38,599 nucleotides of DNA from Veronia pacifica (lineage in GTDB: Bacteria; Pseudomonadota; Gammaproteobacteria; Enterobacterales; Vibrionaceae): contig NZ_LYBM01000049.1 of assembly GCF_001707825.1 (NCBI RefSeq), positions 1 to 38,599 on the forward strand. Reading direction: 5' to 3'. This document shows, piece after piece, positions 1-7,778 of the stretch. The notes below the pieces were generated by a model, which did no database searches, was not told where the DNA came from, and was given only the letters and a program-made list of their open reading frames with translations. Numbering within the stretch: the first letter of the stretch is position 1; every line of letters starts with the position of its first letter. A program made the translations under genes and the position numbers.

Positions 1-297
1 TTCAACAAGTATTTGTTTTGCAACGCTCTGGTCAGCAACTGACGTTTTCACTGTATCTATCAGGTTTTTCTTTGTTTCCACGTAGACCTTGTCTACGTTG
101 GGTTGCTCACATTCACCTGAGAAAGCGGGAGTCAGTGATGACGTGACTCTCGCTTGCATGGCCGATTCGGCCTGCTGAAAGAGTGTTGACCATAAGTTAT
201 CCTGTTCAACGCTCGCCTTCTCATGACTTTTCTGCTCATCAATAAGACGTATCGACTGTGAGTTCCCCATTGAAATATTATTTATAGACTCTGCCAT
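1..297 (-). CDS. Unknown protein, N-terminal 99 codons (cut by window edge)
   Basis: An open frame runs from an ATG at 297 to the window edge without a stop. A good Shine-Dalgarno (GGAG, about 9 bases upstream) supports this start. The visible 99 residues begin MAESINNISMGNSQSIRL, are hydrophilic and rich in Ser, Gln, Glu and Lys, and have no signal peptide or membrane segment. I do not recognise a family. Small soluble secretion-apparatus or effector-type proteins can look like this, but nothing visible proves that. The AT-rich, sparse surroundings suggest accessory DNA. The missing C-terminus would be needed for identification. Confidence 0.6.
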   Translation of the reverse strand, partial: MAESINNISMGNSQSIRLIDEQKSHEKASVEQDNLWSTLFQQAESAMQARVTSSLTPAFSGECEQPNVDKVYVETKKNLIDTVKTSVADQSVAKQILVE

Positions 298-641
298 TTT
301 TCTAATCTCCACATTCACAAATTAAATATTAACTTTATTATTTTCACCTTTGAGTGTTGGATGAAAGAATAAAGTTCCTGATTAAAATTAAACAAACATC
401 AGTAGAATAAACATCATGTCAAATATAAAAATTATGAATATGAAACGTATGATATAAAAATATCAGTGTTTAATTCTCAACGAAAATATATCTTTTATGT
501 CAATGGTTGAATATTTAGTTAGCTGAATCTATATGTTAAAAACACAGTATTATCGCGCATTAATTTTCCAGATAGTAAAACGGAGTGCAGAAAGTGGATG
601 GTTTCATCAATTCAGCACTCCTAAAAATAGACCAAGAACGG
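298..641. other. AT-rich intergenic stretch
   Basis: No credible gene is visible. It carries the promoter and leader of the leftmost minus-strand gene and the 3' region of the MAPEG gene. The arms GGAGTGC (582-588) and GCACTCC (615-621) can pair around a long loop, with GTTTTA following on the minus strand. This is a weak candidate terminator for the MAPEG gene. Confidence 0.4.
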
Positions 642-1043
642 TTATAACATATGCAGTAGTAGGTCTATCAACATTGTAATGAGAAAAAGTATTGATAGGA
701 TAAAAAGACCCATGCGCTGGTTGAGGTTGTTACTGGTCACATGGACAAAGGCGTGAGCATAACGAAAAACCACAAAAAGCCATGCTGACCACAACCCAAT
801 ATCACTCTCGATACCTTGGCTTATGTAGAGACAAGAAGCGACATAAAAAAGTATCGGTAACTCAAATTGATTGACGAAGCTTCTTGCCGTCTGCTGAACC
901 TTTTTAGGTACTTCCTGGCCCTGCATTAATACATAGAATTTTGGATGTACTTCTCTGCTTTTTACTGAGTCGATACGTACTTTCAACATATATAAACCGA
1001 TGATAAACACCAGGGAGAACATCATGAACATGGGATAAAACAT
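642..1043 (-). CDS. MAPEG family membrane protein
   Basis: This 133-residue protein has the MAPEG (membrane-associated, eicosanoid/glutathione metabolism) layout of four hydrophobic helices, at roughly residues 3-22, 62-75, 82-97 and 112-131. It also has the family hallmark NQFELPILFY near residue 58, followed by a RYAHAFVHV-type segment around 94. Bacterial members are often annotated as microsomal glutathione S-transferase-like, but their substrates are mostly unknown. An AAGGA Shine-Dalgarno 7 bases upstream supports the ATG at 1043. It appears monocistronic. I am confident of the family but not of any enzymatic activity. Confidence 0.85.
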   Translation of the reverse strand: MFYPMFMMFSLVFIIGLYMLKVRIDSVKSREVHPKFYVLMQGQEVPKKVQQTARSFVNQFELPILFYVASCLYISQGIESDIGLWSAWLFVVFRYAHAFVHVTSNNLNQRMGLFILSILFLITMLIDLLLHML

Positions 1044-1644
1044 CGAACGTCCTTATTTTAGCTATAGAGAAACTGGAAATTGTTCACTGATAAATAAGGT
1101 TACATTTACCAATCTACAAATTGGTAGCAACCTATATCATAGAGATCATTGTGCTTCCGATCATTCATTCCTTTTTAAAGCAGTAAGTGACATAAGCGCT
1201 TACTGATATAAATCTAATTTTCGCTGCATTCCACGCTTACGTTTAGACATGGTTAAGATGCAGCGCACGATAGATAAGACATTGCTGCGAAGTGTATATC
1301 GTACACTTGCTGTATCATCATCTGAGTTCCCCTACTCCTTGTCCACCAGCCACTCTGCTTATCAATCAGCCTGAAGGTCATAGTGCTGGCTTTTTCCGGT
1401 TGATAGTAGATTGCTTGATGCTTTCCTAATATGACTATCATATCCCACGCGGCAAAGCGATAAAAAATAAGAATAGATATAAAGAAAAACAATATATATA
1501 TTCGAATAATAGAATTTTAATCAGGGATTATAGAAGATTAAATGCATAATATTGCTTTTTTGATTTCTCATATTAAACAAAAAATCAGCGGTCGCTTGTT
1601 TGTGCTGCTCAGTTCTTTCCTCCAATGGCTAAACAGCTCATTCA
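1044..1644. other. Gene-poor AT-rich stretch with two doubtful small frames
   Basis: A minus-strand frame at 1253-1492 (79 codons, TTG start, no ribosome binding site) starts hydrophobic and ends in an unremarkable Ser/Ala-rich tail. A plus-strand frame at 1542-1697 (ATG, 51 residues, starting MHNIAFLISHIKQK, moderately hydrophobic) overlaps a short repeat at its 3' end. Neither has a recognisable family or a strong start signal. They may be remnants or chance frames, and I do not call either as a gene. Confidence 0.3.
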
Positions 1645-1893
1645 TCATTCAAATAAATCAAAATTTTTATAGTTATAGTGCATTAAGTGCTCAATAGTCT
1701 TTTGGGGTTTATTTGAAAAGGTAAAACAAACAATCATTGCATACTCATATAAATGCAAATCACTCGCTAAAAAAGTCAACTCCAGTGGTAAAAACCCGAG
1801 AAAATCATTAACTAATTGAGTAATTATGCGTTTTGGGCTGTATTTGAATTGATATATAAAATCTATTGTTGGTAGTAGTCTCCCCCAAACCAT
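1645..1893 (-). CDS. Hypothetical 82-residue protein (doubtful)
   Basis: The frame begins MVWGRLLPTIDFIYQF and ends LMHYNYKNFDLFE. It is aromatic-rich and moderately hydrophobic, without a clear transmembrane design. An AAGG about 10 bases upstream of the ATG at 1893 is a plausible but weak ribosome binding site. The codons for LMHYNY fall inside a short repeat also found at 14522-14539 and 18427-18447, where it lies outside intact genes. That makes this C-terminus suspicious, and it could be a fragment of a decayed element. No function can be proposed. Confidence 0.3.
   Translation of the reverse strand: MVWGRLLPTIDFIYQFKYSPKRIITQLVNDFLGFLPLELTFLASDLHLYEYAMIVCFTFSNKPQKTIEHLMHYNYKNFDLFE
1668..1688 (-). 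repeat. Short dispersed repeat, copy A
   Basis: The plus-strand core is ATAGTTATAGTGCATTAA. A 21-base block here is identical to copy B at 18427-18447, and the core is nearly identical to copy C at 14522-14539. An exact 21-base match is not expected by chance in a window this size, even with AT bias. Confidence 0.6.
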
Positions 1894-2427
1894 AATTATA
1901 GGGCCTTAACTATAGCCTTTTTAGTCCAGCCTACGTCACATACTGAATCAGTATTATGGCTGACTGTCACCAGCCGGTTGAAGACTTCAGACAATTAAAA
2001 AATGTTGGACCACTGACTCTTTATGTGTCTGAGTCATATCAATTTGCTGTTTAATCGTATTATTCTGCAAACAGGGTCAGGTAATGGTATTGACTCACCA
2101 CTGATTGATATCCTCCACCAGCAACTGTTTGTCATAGTGACTAGAACCAGAACTGATGGATGCTAATCTGCTTTAGATCTTTGGGAACAGTTTTTACAGA
2201 GGCAGCATCGTTTGGTTCAAATACAAATCAAGGAGAACACACCAGTTCTTCACATCTTCGATAGCTAGTATCCTTCGACCAAACGGACGAAAATGAATGT
2301 GAAGGTAAATCATCATAGATGCTGAGAGCGGCAGCCACTCGCTATTCTCTAATGCATAAACGTTACAAAAGGAAATGAGCAGAAAAATAAAGTCTGGTGA
2401 AGGGTGGATTTTGAAGTGACTATATAC
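1894..2427. other. Non-coding or decayed-gene stretch
   Basis: No long open frame is present. Read on the minus strand from about 2312 leftwards, there is an open stretch starting MIYLHIHFRPFGRRILAIED. It is followed by stops and then by coding-like fragments such as YDKQLLVEDINQW in the same or shifted frames. This pattern fits a degenerated gene, but no parent family is recognisable. Confidence 0.3.
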
Positions 2428-2448
2428 GCCCGCTGGCTGGCAGCGGGC
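2428..2448 (-). terminator. Hairpin after the 197-residue gene
   Basis: The perfect 8-bp GC-rich stem GCCCGCTG / CAGCGGGC has a 5-base loop and lies 35 bases past the stop of the 2484-3077 gene. The following minus-strand bases are AT-rich but not a clean T-run, so it may be a weak terminator or an mRNA-stabilising hairpin. Confidence 0.5.
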
Positions 2449-2483
2449 ATAATATTAGCGGAAAACAAGTTCCAAACATGTTT

Positions 2484-3077
2484 TCACGATTCTTTGTCAC
2501 TAAACGCCGCCAGTCTTCCGTAATAATCCGGATCCCTCAACGCCTTTTCACGAATCGTGTTGATCGCTTTTTCTTCCACATGCTTGATGTTTTCGTAGAG
2601 TTCTCGATACCGTGTTGACCGCCTTGTACTCTCTGTATTAAACGGTGTTACACCCTCTATACCTTCCGGTTCGTCTATGTATTTTCCCGGTCGGTGCTCA
2701 AGGTCAAAAATATCGATACTGTCTTTGTAGTACTTTACCTTTTCCTCAGCAGGAAGATTATGTATTGCCAAATCTAACTCATGAGCAGAAATTTTCACCT
2801 CAAAATATTTGAGCCTGTCTAGCTCTGCTCTTGATAACGTTGCTGCATCAAACTTGCTGCTTTGAATGCCCAAATACTCTTCCCTTTCGCTTGACTGACT
2901 AATAAGCTTTGCAAAGTTCAAGGTGAGATATATTTGAGACAAAATTTCAGCTGCATCAGTTTCTGTTTTCGCAATCGCCGACTCGAAGCGTTTCGTGTCG
3001 AGACTTGCCATACCATCTTCAAGCTGCCTGGTTAAATAATCAAAGTACTCCTCTGGTTTTAATTTATCCTTTCCCAT
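2484..3077 (-). CDS. Unknown hydrophilic 197-residue protein
   Basis: A clear gene: an AGAGG Shine-Dalgarno lies about 9 bases upstream of the ATG at 3077, and a GC-rich hairpin follows the stop. The protein begins MGKDKLKPEEYFDYLTRQLE. It is highly charged, lacks a signal peptide, membrane segment and Cys, and is predicted largely helical by its heptad-like Leu/Ile/Ala spacing (for example AEILSQIYLTLNFAKLISQ near residues 43-61). I recognise no domain. The isolated position in an AT-rich stretch beside another unknown gene points to accessory content. A cytoplasmic or secreted helical protein is possible, and no function is assigned. Confidence 0.7.
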   Translation of the reverse strand: MGKDKLKPEEYFDYLTRQLEDGMASLDTKRFESAIAKTETDAAEILSQIYLTLNFAKLISQSSEREEYLGIQSSKFDAATLSRAELDRLKYFEVKISAHELDLAIHNLPAEEKVKYYKDSIDIFDLEHRPGKYIDEPEGIEGVTPFNTESTRRSTRYRELYENIKHVEEKAINTIREKALRDPDYYGRLAAFSDKES

Positions 3078-3723
3078 TATGACTACCTCTTTTTTAAGCG
3101 CATAACTATTTCCTTCTTTAAATTAATTAATGAGTAAAAACACTAACGTTAAATATAAAATATAGTGATCATGATATTGGCTTCTCAGAGAGAAAAGCTG
3201 TTAATATATATGTGCAAAATAACTTTATCGAGTTCCCATTTTAAATTGAAAAAAGGAATAAATTATTAATATGCAACAATATTTAATGCAATTTATTTTT
3301 TTATCTCAGAGGTGTGAGATATAATGTAAAAAAATTAGAGGGTACAAAAACCAGAAGAAAGAAAAGATTAAACCCATGATATTAAAGGTTAAATTATAAA
3401 AAAAATTAATTAAAAAACTCGATATTTTCAACTCTGTTATTAGACTGAGAACATAAACGCACATGTGAAAATTTTGGTGCAAACATTCTATTTTGAACAA
3501 TAACTCAAATACACTATCAAATCATTAAATGTTTATATTACGATTGAAGAACGGTTAAAAAGGTCAGAAATTCTTGCTCAAAAAAATAGAATAAATTAAA
3601 AATATTTTTACATTTCAACACTAATATCCTGACCAAAAACTTTCGCCTATAAATAAGTAATAACTTATTAAGCATTTCACAAACACAAGTAATACATGAA
3701 TTGATACGTGTACTTTTCTCTTT
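3078..3723. other. Very AT-rich intergenic stretch
   Basis: More than 600 bases without a credible gene. A 64-codon minus-strand frame (3306-3500) is Phe/Leu/Ile-rich only because the DNA is AT-rich, and it lacks a ribosome binding site. The right part presumably holds the downstream region of the phosphatase gene, and the left part the promoter of the 197-residue gene. AT-rich DNA of this kind is a typical H-NS target, which is inference. Confidence 0.5.
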
Positions 3724-4371
3724 CTATTGCAGGTCTGTCACAATAGTGGGCAACTCGTGCATGTTAAACATAACTCTGATCGCACCCGCTTCCTTGAGCT
3801 TGTCGGCTTGTGATAACGCACAGAAACCGAGAACTGTCATACCTGCCGCAACACCTGCTTTCACACCTGTTACTGTGTCTTCAACAACCAGACACCGTGA
3901 TGGCACAACACCCATTGACTGTGCGGCATAAAGATAAACATCCGGTGCAGGTTTGGCTAATTTCACATCTTCAGCACTGAATATCTTTCCCTCAAATTGT
4001 TGATAAAGCCCCGACTTCATCAATGTCGTTTCCATTTTTTGGTGCTTACCATTAGATGCGACACAATAAGGTAAGGAAAGTTGGTCAAGGGCTTCCGGAA
4101 CACCTTCTATAGGCGCAACCTCAGCCTTTAGTGCTCTCATTACTCGTTGATTTAATTCAGGGAAAAAAGTGTCCGGAGCAGGATAACCAAGAATATTCTC
4201 TAAAATTTGTCCTCCTTTACCACCGGACTGCCCAACGAATCGATGGTAGATATCATCCTGATCGGCATCGAAACCCAGCTCTCTCAGCATGTCGCAAAAT
4301 ACCCGCGCAGTTATCGTTTCGCTGTCTACCAGTACACCGTCACAGTCAAAAATCACTAAATCAATATTCAT
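3724..4371 (-). CDS. HAD-family phosphatase (YieH / beta-phosphoglucomutase-like)
   Basis: A cytoplasmic HAD superfamily hydrolase of about 215 residues. Motif I is DLVIFDCDGVLVDSE (nucleophile Asp9 and acid/base Asp11, counting from the chosen start). Motif II is the Ser of VASNG, motif III the Lys of KLAKPAPDVY, and motif IV VVEDTVTGV. The helical cap inserted after motif I is typical of subfamily IA enzymes such as YieH (6-phosphogluconate phosphatase) and beta-phosphoglucomutase. The exact sugar-phosphate substrate cannot be read from the sequence. An in-frame ATG exists at 4386, but AGGAAAAGGG sits directly before the ATG at 4371, whose product starts MNIDLVIFDCDG as relatives do, so I chose that start. 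Confidence 0.88.
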   Translation of the reverse strand: MNIDLVIFDCDGVLVDSETITARVFCDMLRELGFDADQDDIYHRFVGQSGGKGGQILENILGYPAPDTFFPELNQRVMRALKAEVAPIEGVPEALDQLSLPYCVASNGKHQKMETTLMKSGLYQQFEGKIFSAEDVKLAKPAPDVYLYAAQSMGVVPSRCLVVEDTVTGVKAGVAAGMTVLGFCALSQADKLKEAGAIRVMFNMHELPTIVTDLQ

Positions 4372-4405
4372 CCCTTTTCCTGTCAATTAGATGTTCGAAA
4401 TAACG

Positions 4406-4430
4406 GTGAGAACGTGCTTGGCGTTCTCAC
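4406..4430. promoter_or_regulatory. Perfect 9-bp hairpin upstream of the HAD gene
   Basis: GTGAGAACG pairs with CGTTCTCAC around a 7-base loop, 35 bases upstream of the phosphatase start. Neither strand has a T-run after it. It could be a leader hairpin, an operator dyad or a remnant terminator. Confidence 0.4.
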
Positions 4431-4589
4431 TTCTATGTCGTCATTGCTCAACACGCTCGAAATGGGGGCTTTATAATCGACATGTGCATCGAAGCTTATG
4501 TGTACCTTGCATAACCATGATGGTTCAAAGATACTTTCCACCCTCAAGAAGATAATCACTATCTCATACGAAGCGAATAGGAAAAAGAA

Positions 4590-4943
4590 ATGAAAAAACT
4601 CTTCGTCACAGGCTTAACTCTGTTATCGCTGTCTCTCCCTGCTCTTGCTCACGCTGATGATAACAGTGAAGAGATCCGGTCATTGCGGCAGGAAGTACAA
4701 ATGCTTCGTTCTGATATTCTTCGTCTTGAAGATAAGATTTATGAAATGAATAAGAAGCTGAACTCGAAAGGTAAGTCAGACAAAAGCGACAACTGGGGTT
4801 GTTACATCGATGACCTTTCTGCGGGTGCTGTATACGGGACAGGTCGAACAGAAATGGAGGCCAAAGGCAAAACCCTGGCTAAGTGCAAAGAGAAAGGCGG
4901 TGCGTGCTTTTCAAGTAATCTGCAATGCTCTAAAGCTGATTAA
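4590..4943 (+). CDS. Exported small coiled-coil / Cys-containing protein
   Basis: A 117-residue protein with a standard Sec signal peptide (residues 1-22, cleavage probably after ALAHA). Next comes an acidic heptad segment at about 25-58 (IRSLRQEVQMLRSDILRLED), predicted to form a coiled coil like the lipoprotein Lpp or tail-fibre stalks. The C-terminal domain, about 68-117, contains GCYIDDLSAGAVYGTG and four Cys in total, probably two disulfides in the periplasm. The SD AGGA sits about 9 bases upstream of the ATG. I recognise no named family; similar signal-coiled coil-Cys proteins occur in Vibrionaceae, from memory. It stands alone on the plus strand. A role in the envelope is inference. 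Confidence 0.75.
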   Translation: MKKLFVTGLTLLSLSLPALAHADDNSEEIRSLRQEVQMLRSDILRLEDKIYEMNKKLNSKGKSDKSDNWGCYIDDLSAGAVYGTGRTEMEAKGKTLAKCKEKGGACFSSNLQCSKAD

Positions 4944-5048
4944 ACCTCCTAAAGCGGGTTAAGTGTTCTGAAGCGGAGTATGAGGACCTGTAAACCTGTT
5001 ACTTTGCCCAGACTTTAAAATTTAAAGAATGAATTGCCATCGTGTAAA

Positions 5049-5072
5049 AAGCCCGGAATGATTTCCGGGCTT
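5049..5072. terminator. Terminator after glpD
   Basis: The perfect 10-bp stem AAGCCCGGAA / TTCCGGGCTT with loop TGAT lies 26 bases past the glpD stop. The A-run before it gives a T-run on the minus strand, so it should end glpD transcription. Confidence 0.8.
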
Positions 5073-5097
5073 GAATATTCAGAGACTAAGTGACTTT

Positions 5098-6651
5098 TTA
5101 ACTTGCTTTAGTCATATCTAGCCTGATCACTTTCCGATGAGGTTGCTTTCCCATCACGTACCCTGAGAGCTCTGTTTTTTGTTCGTCTGTTAAATATAAG
5201 CCCATCTTGGTTCTCCGCCACACCAAGTCATCTACGGTTTTGACGAACTCATGATCAATCAAATAATCGACCTCGCATTGATATAAGTTGTCACCAAAGC
5301 AATATCCAAGCTGATCCATAGAGATAACGCCATCAAGTAATTTATGGCAATTTGTTCCATACTGTCGCGCTAAACGGTCAGCAAATCGTTGATCCATCCA
5401 AACGTGCTGCTGCCTGAGAGAGTGGGAAAATTGTTTTCTTGAACAACTGAACTCTCCGCCCGGTAAGCTTGCTTCTACCGTCCATTTATCACCCATATCA
5501 GGGAAGAAAGGCGAAAGCTTATCCAGAGCAGATTCAGCCAGCTTGCGATATGTCGTCAACTTACCACCGAAAATTGACAACAGCGGTGCATCCCCGTCAG
5601 CCTGATGATCAAGTTCAAGTGTGTAATCTCTGGTGATTGCCTGAGGAGAGTCCGATTCATCATCACATAGCGGCCGGACACCACTGTAAGTCCATACAAC
5701 ATCATCGCGGCCTATTTGTTTCACAAAGTGTTGATTGGTTATATCAAGAAGGTAGTCAACTTCCTCCTCAGAGATTGCCACGTCGCGTGGGTCACCTTTG
5801 TGTTCAACATCTGTCGTTCCTATCAGGGAGAAATCGTCCATGTAAGGAATAACGAAAACAATACGTCCATCTTTATTCTGAAGGATATATGCCTGCTCCT
5901 CATCATGGATTTTGGGTACCACGATGTGAGAGCCTTTGATCAGGCGAATATTTCGCGGAGAGGTACCGTCAAGACTCTCGTCGTAAAACGTTTTTACCCA
6001 GGGACCGGCAGCATTAACCAAGGCTTTAGCCTTACGTTCAAATGTCATCCCTGTGAGCTGATCAACAACGGAAACGGCCCAGATACCATTTTCCTGAACC
6101 GCATTATCTACTTTGCAATAGTTCCTTACTTCTCCGCCGTTCGCTTTTGTTGCCTGCACATTCAAAAGAACCAGCCTTGCGTCATCCACCCAACAATCAG
6201 AGTACTCAAAGCCGACTTTCATCTCTGATTTAAGGATGCCAGATATTGCGAGATCAACGCTATGACTTGCAGGCAATGTTTTGCGCTTACCGAGGAAATC
6301 ATAAAGAAACAGACCACAACGAATCATCCATGCCGGGCGAAGAAAAGGGCGATGTGGCAAACGAAAACGCATTGGCTCGACAATGTGTGGTGCTTTCTTC
6401 AGTAGTACTTCTCGTTCTTTCAGTGCTTCCGAAACTAAACGAAACTCATAATGCTCTAAATATCGCAAGCCACCATGAATAAGCTTAGAACTGGCTGACG
6501 ATGTTGCCGACGCAAAGTCGTTTGCTTCAAACAAACCAACACTTAATCCACGGCCAGAGGCATCAGCTGCAATACCTGCGCCGTTAATCCCTCCACCAAT
6601 GATGATCATATCGAGAATGCGGGTGTCATTTTGTTGTAACTTGCTATCCAT
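5098..6651 (-). CDS. glpD: Aerobic glycerol-3-phosphate dehydrogenase
   Basis: A membrane-associated FAD enzyme that oxidises sn-glycerol-3-phosphate to dihydroxyacetone phosphate and feeds electrons to quinone. The FAD Rossmann motif IIIGGGINGAGIAADASGRG lies near residue 15. Further hallmarks are SSASSKLIHGGLRYLEHYEF, RLIKGSHIVVPK, IGTTDVEHKGDP, TYSGVRPLCDDESDSPQAI and FGGKLTTYRKLAE. These match E. coli GlpD along almost its whole length (517 residues here against 501). The frame is open further upstream, but AGG seven bases before the ATG at 6651 and the similarity pattern favour this start. It is the last gene of the glycerol cluster, separated from glpR by a terminator and a GlpR-like operator, so it probably has its own glycerol-3-phosphate-induced promoter. 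Confidence 0.97.
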   Translation of the reverse strand: MDSKLQQNDTRILDMIIIGGGINGAGIAADASGRGLSVGLFEANDFASATSSASSKLIHGGLRYLEHYEFRLVSEALKEREVLLKKAPHIVEPMRFRLPHRPFLRPAWMIRCGLFLYDFLGKRKTLPASHSVDLAISGILKSEMKVGFEYSDCWVDDARLVLLNVQATKANGGEVRNYCKVDNAVQENGIWAVSVVDQLTGMTFERKAKALVNAAGPWVKTFYDESLDGTSPRNIRLIKGSHIVVPKIHDEEQAYILQNKDGRIVFVIPYMDDFSLIGTTDVEHKGDPRDVAISEEEVDYLLDITNQHFVKQIGRDDVVWTYSGVRPLCDDESDSPQAITRDYTLELDHQADGDAPLLSIFGGKLTTYRKLAESALDKLSPFFPDMGDKWTVEASLPGGEFSCSRKQFSHSLRQQHVWMDQRFADRLARQYGTNCHKLLDGVISMDQLGYCFGDNLYQCEVDYLIDHEFVKTVDDLVWRRTKMGLYLTDEQKTELSGYVMGKQPHRKVIRLDMTKAS

Positions 6652-6667
6652 AACTGACCTTTCAATA

Positions 6668-6683
6668 ATGCGCGAACGAACAT
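6668..6683. promoter_or_regulatory. GlpR operator-like palindrome before glpD
   Basis: ATGCGCGAACGAACAT fits the dyad ATGYKCG-WW-CGMRCAT known for E. coli GlpR sites and lies 17 bases upstream of the glpD ATG. Another half-site, TTCGCGCAT, lies at about 6743-6751 next to TTTTCGAA. The sequence and location support repression of glpD by the neighbouring GlpR, but this is an assignment by similarity. Confidence 0.6.
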
Positions 6684-6766
6684 AAAAAGATAATAATCGA
6701 ATAGTACTCCTACTTTCGTTTTCACGCATCATTTATTTTCGAATTCGCGCATCTGTGTGACGTAGA

Positions 6767-6793
6767 CAAAAAAAGCCTCTATATGCAGAGGCT
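6767..6793 (-). terminator. Terminator after glpR
   Basis: On the minus strand AGCCTCT-loop-AGAGGCT is followed by seven T. It lies about 57 bases past the glpR stop and before the glpD promoter region, separating the two genes transcriptionally. Confidence 0.85.
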
Positions 6794-6850
6794 AGATTTG
6801 ATGATTTTTCAGTGTGTCGAATTAGATGCAGGTCTTATACAGAGCGAACT

Positions 6851-7621
6851 TTAAGACTCACGGGCTATTTCAACGGGTATCTGATTACTATCCAAAATGT
6901 GAAGGATTTCTTTGGGTGGTTTTTTATCGGTAAACAAGGTGTGTATCTGCGAAATGTTACCCAGTTTAACCATGGCATTCCGACCAAACTTTGAAGAGTC
7001 AACAGCCAGGAATACACTCCGACTATTCTCAATAATGGCTTGTTTTACTCGTACTTCATGATAATCGAAGTCAAGAAGAGAGCCATCAAAATCGATACCA
7101 CTGATACCAAGGATGCCGAAATCAAGGCGAAACTGTTTGATGAAATCCAGTGTCGCCTCGCCGACAATTCCACCGTCTTTATCTCGGACTTCTCCACCAG
7201 CGAGGATAACTTTTACTTCTGGACTGTCGAGCAGAATACTGGCCACATTGAGATTATTGGTCACGACCCTGAGTTGCTTATGATTTTTACCCAGTTCTCT
7301 CGCCACAGCTTCCGGGGTTGTTCCAATATCTATAAATAACGTTGCGCCATCAGGGATATGTCGTGCCAGCGCTTCGGCAATATGATCTTTCTCGTGATAA
7401 TTCTGAGATTTCCGGGTTGTGTATGAGGTGTTTTCAGAGCTGAGAGGGACAGTGGCACCACCGTGATAACGCCGGATTTTGTTCTCATCGGCCAGATCAT
7501 TCAGATCCCTTCGGATAGTTTGTGGGCTGACATTGAAACGCTCTACAAGCTCTTCCGTACTGACGTATCCTTGCTTCTTTACAAGCTCAATTATTTGCTG
7601 ATGCCTTGGTATCTGCTTCAC
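6851..7621 (-). CDS. glpR: Glycerol-3-phosphate regulon repressor (DeoR family)
   Basis: A cytoplasmic repressor of the glp genes, released by glycerol-3-phosphate. The N-terminal DeoR helix-turn-helix spans roughly residues 6-60 (QGYVSTEELVERFNVSPQTI, then RRDLNDLA). A sugar-phosphate-sensing domain follows, with FIDIGTTPEAVA, VVTNNLNVA, ILAGGEVRD and DFGILGISGIDFDGSLLDFD, close to E. coli GlpR. The frame is open 39 codons further upstream. However, a GTG at 7621 preceded by GGGGGAGAT, giving a product that starts VKQIPRHQQIIELVKKQGYV like E. coli (MKQTQRHNGIIEL), is clearly the start. That gives 256 residues. It lies between glpK and glpD, with terminators on both sides, and likely controls both flanking units and itself. 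Confidence 0.96.
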   Translation of the reverse strand: MKQIPRHQQIIELVKKQGYVSTEELVERFNVSPQTIRRDLNDLADENKIRRYHGGATVPLSSENTSYTTRKSQNYHEKDHIAEALARHIPDGATLFIDIGTTPEAVARELGKNHKQLRVVTNNLNVASILLDSPEVKVILAGGEVRDKDGGIVGEATLDFIKQFRLDFGILGISGIDFDGSLLDFDYHEVRVKQAIIENSRSVFLAVDSSKFGRNAMVKLGNISQIHTLFTDKKPPKEILHILDSNQIPVEIARES

Positions 7622-7679
7622 ATCTCCCCCATTGCTCTCAGGCAAAGAAAAACTATTCATTTTTACTGAGTGCTCATTG

Positions 7680-7699
7680 TGCGCGAAATCATTCGCGCA
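7680..7699. promoter_or_regulatory. Palindrome upstream of glpR
   Basis: TGCGCGAA and TTCGCGCA form a perfect inverted repeat with a 4-base spacer, 58 bases before the glpR GTG. The half-site equals one half of the glpD operator-like dyad, so autoregulation is plausible. The spacing differs from the classical GlpR site, so the assignment is inference. Confidence 0.5.
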
Positions 7700-7735
7700 T
7701 TGAAGTAAGGATATGCGAAATTCAGTCTCAACAAT

Positions 7736-7760
7736 CAAAAAGAGCGCCGAAATGGCGCTC
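7736..7760 (-). terminator. Terminator after glpK
   Basis: On the minus strand GAGCGCC-ATTTC-GGCGCTC is followed by TTTTTG, about 19 bases past the glpK stop. It closes the glpFK unit. Confidence 0.88.
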
Positions 7761-7778
7761 CTTTACTCAAAATCGAAC

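Noticed and set aside
1253-1492. 79-codon minus-strand frame
   Set aside because: TTG start without a ribosome site, no recognisable motif, in a decayed-looking stretch; kept only as a remark.
1-3077. Idea that the two unknown left-end genes belong to a secretion system or prophage
   Set aside because: No recognisable structural, ATPase, integrase or chaperone gene is present in the window; hydrophilic helical character alone is not enough.
3306-3500. 64-codon frame on the minus strand
   Set aside because: Composition is that expected from very AT-rich DNA (Phe, Leu, Ile), with no ribosome site and no family pattern.
5716-6228. 170-codon plus-strand frame inside glpD
   Set aside because: Antisense shadow of a well-supported gene; no independent start signal.
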